Shown here piece after piece: positions 62,844 through 64,000 of a stretch of DNA of 64,000 nt; the stretch's first letter is position 1; each line of letters begins with the position of its first letter. Under the pieces are notes generated by a model. That model had not been told where the DNA came from. It was given only the letters and a program-made list of their open reading frames with translations, and did not search any database. The stretch covers positions 1 through 64,000 of the forward strand of contig NZ_BCTU01000030.1 of NCBI RefSeq assembly GCF_001590925.1. Reading direction: 5' to 3'. A program made the position numbers and the translations under genes. The stretch comes from Serratia plymuthica NBRC 102599 (GTDB lineage: Bacteria; Pseudomonadota; Gammaproteobacteria; Enterobacterales; Enterobacteriaceae).

Positions 62844-64000
62844 GGTCGCTCCTCCTCTGCGGCAATCTGTTGCGCGACGTGCAGCGCCCCGATCAGCGAA
62901 ACGCCGGCGCCGCAGCCCTGCCGTAGCGGATCGTACCCGCCGGTTACCGCACCGATGGCATACAGGTTGGTCAACGCCTCCCCGTGTCTTAACGCACGCA
63001 GCCGGCCATCGGTGCGCACGCCGAACTGCAAATAGGGTTGCGGAGCAAACAGATCGCTGCGGCTCCAGTCGGCGCGATCCGCCTGGCTGTCTACGTCCAG
63101 CCCAAACACCGGCTCGCGCACGCCGTCGAAATCCGCCGCCAACCCATTGCTAAAAAAGCTGCCGCTGGCCAGCACCACCTGCTGCGCCTGCAACGGAATA
63201 TCGCCGTGGTTGCGGGTATAAAGGCCGGTAACACGCCCGGCGTCGATATCCGCCCGCAGCACGCTGTCCCCCGGCATAAAAACACCACCCAACTGTTGCA
63301 AGCGCCGGCGCAATGCCTGGTGCAAGCGCATGCCCAACACCGAAGGCGGTAACGTCGGCAACAGACGTACCGGCTTGCCCACCGCCGCCTGTAACGCCAG
63401 CAGCGGGGCATCCTCCTCCAGCCCCAGACAGGCCGGCAGGAAAATCGCCTCGGCATCGCCGGCCAGCCGGCGCAGCTCGTCCGCCATCGGCATCCGATTT
63501 TCCGGCAAATCCAGCACTCTGGCGATATTCACCGCCCGGAACTCGCTGGGATTGTTGCGCAACCGGTCCAGTGCAGGTAAATGCAACCAATTGACCTCGG
63601 TGCGTACTCCCAGTGCCTGCATGAGTGAATCGGCGGCCAGCTGCGGCTGAAAATCCAAAAAGCCCTCGATGCCAATCACCGCAACGCTTTCCCACGGCAA
63701 TTCACCAATGGCCTGTGGGCTGAGCCAGGTGGCCCGCCGCGTGCCGAGCGGCGTAATGCGCAGATGATTCCTTTCATTGCTGCCTTGCAGGTTCAGGCCA
63801 CAGCGCTGCAACAGCTGGGCCGCCTGATCAGATAACGGTGCCACCCGCTCTGCGCCAATCAAGGAATAAGGGTGCCGCGGCGCCTGTCGCACCAGTTCTG
63901 GCAATGCAGCCAGCGGCGCGTCGACCGGCGTGCCGTCGGGCAGTTGCGCCAACAAATCAAGCGAGCCGGAGGAGAAATAAAGCGCGCTCTGGCCTGAGCT
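62840..64000 (-). CDS. glpB: Anaerobic glycerol-3-phosphate dehydrogenase subunit B, 5' end cut by window
   Basis: GlpB is the flavoprotein subunit of the anaerobic glycerol-3-phosphate dehydrogenase. The visible 386 residues start inside the protein: the frame is open to the edge and begins SSGQSALYFSSGSLDLL, which matches the region near residue 32 of E. coli GlpB, so about 30 residues with the FAD-binding GxGxxG lie beyond 64000. Later motifs are LPTLPPSVLGMRLHQALRRR and ARNHGDIP-like TRNHGDIPLQAQQVVLASG. It overlaps glpC by four bases. In E. coli the genes glpABC lie far from dcrB, so this is a Serratia-specific linkage. Confidence 0.95.
   Translation of the reverse strand, partial: SSGQSALYFSSGSLDLLAQLPDGTPVDAPLAALPELVRQAPRHPYSLIGAERVAPLSDQAAQLLQRCGLNLQGSNERNHLRITPLGTRRATWLSPQAIGELPWESVAVIGIEGFLDFQPQLAADSLMQALGVRTEVNWLHLPALDRLRNNPSEFRAVNIARVLDLPENRMPMADELRRLAGDAEAIFLPACLGLEEDAPLLALQAAVGKPVRLLPTLPPSVLGMRLHQALRRRLQQLGGVFMPGDSVLRADIDAGRVTGLYTRNHGDIPLQAQQVVLASGSFFSNGLAADFDGVREPVFGLDVDSQADRADWSRSDLFAPQPYLQFGVRTDGRLRALRHGEALTNLYAIGAVTGGYDPLRQGCGAGVSLIGALHVAQQIAAEEERP

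Overview
The window looks like chromosomal DNA of a Serratia species (Enterobacterales, Yersiniaceae). Most genes are close homologues of Escherichia coli genes in recognisable conserved clusters. The window also carries a serralysin-type metalloprotease gene (prtA) with its inhibitor (inh), a Serratia hallmark; the protein recalled as closest is S. marcescens serralysin, with scattered differences, so the species is not settled from sequence alone. No rRNA, tRNA, CRISPR array, insertion sequence or prophage was seen.

Layout. (1) Positions 8-28854 follow the E. coli hemG-to-yigM region: hemG-trkH-yigZ-pepQ, an MFS exporter, fadBA behind a near-perfect FadR operator, fre-ubiD, pepE, rfaH, hemB, tatD-tatCBA-ubiB-ubiJ-ubiE, rmuC, a DedA-family gene, a possible 47-residue ORF, udp, dlhH (ysgA), metE/metR and bioP (yigM). 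Unlike E. coli, an Mg-type hemB, pepE, the MFS gene and the DedA gene lie inside this block. (2) Positions 29092-30948 are an AT-rich island: one DUF3289-family protein followed by two tandem paralogues of the DUF943 membrane-anchored family. It sits exactly where synteny jumps from the E. coli 86-min region to the 77-min region. (3) Positions 31035-47157 hold yhhA, a shrunken AEC-transporter remnant, ugpBAECQ behind a Pho box, an aminotransferase, livKHMGF, panM, and two uncharacterised secreted-type genes (DUF3142 and a 693-residue repeat protein) coupled to panM. (4) Positions 47223-53816 hold rpoH with a sigmaE-like promoter, ftsX-ftsE-ftsY, rsmD, yhhL, yhhM and yhhN. (5) Positions 53854-55750 hold prtA-inh, inserted between yhhN and zntA, which are neighbours in E. 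coli. (6) Positions 56433-64000 hold zntA with a ZntR-type promoter and an enlarged His/Cys-rich N terminus, a ParE/RelE toxin-antitoxin pair, tusA, yhhQ, a GNAT acetyltransferase, dcrB, and glpC and glpB, the latter cut by the window edge.

Functionally the window is mostly housekeeping: fatty-acid oxidation, ubiquinone and haem synthesis, Tat export, methionine synthesis, uptake of glycerol-3-phosphate, branched-chain amino acids and K+, heat-shock sigma factor, cell division and zinc efflux. The best places to look for undescribed biology are the DUF3289/DUF943 island, the panM-linked DUF3142 plus repeat-protein pair, the 47-residue ORF upstream of the DedA gene, and several precisely placed RNA hairpins (prtA-inh, tatC-tatD, ugpB-ugpA, livK-livH, and over the GNAT start codon).
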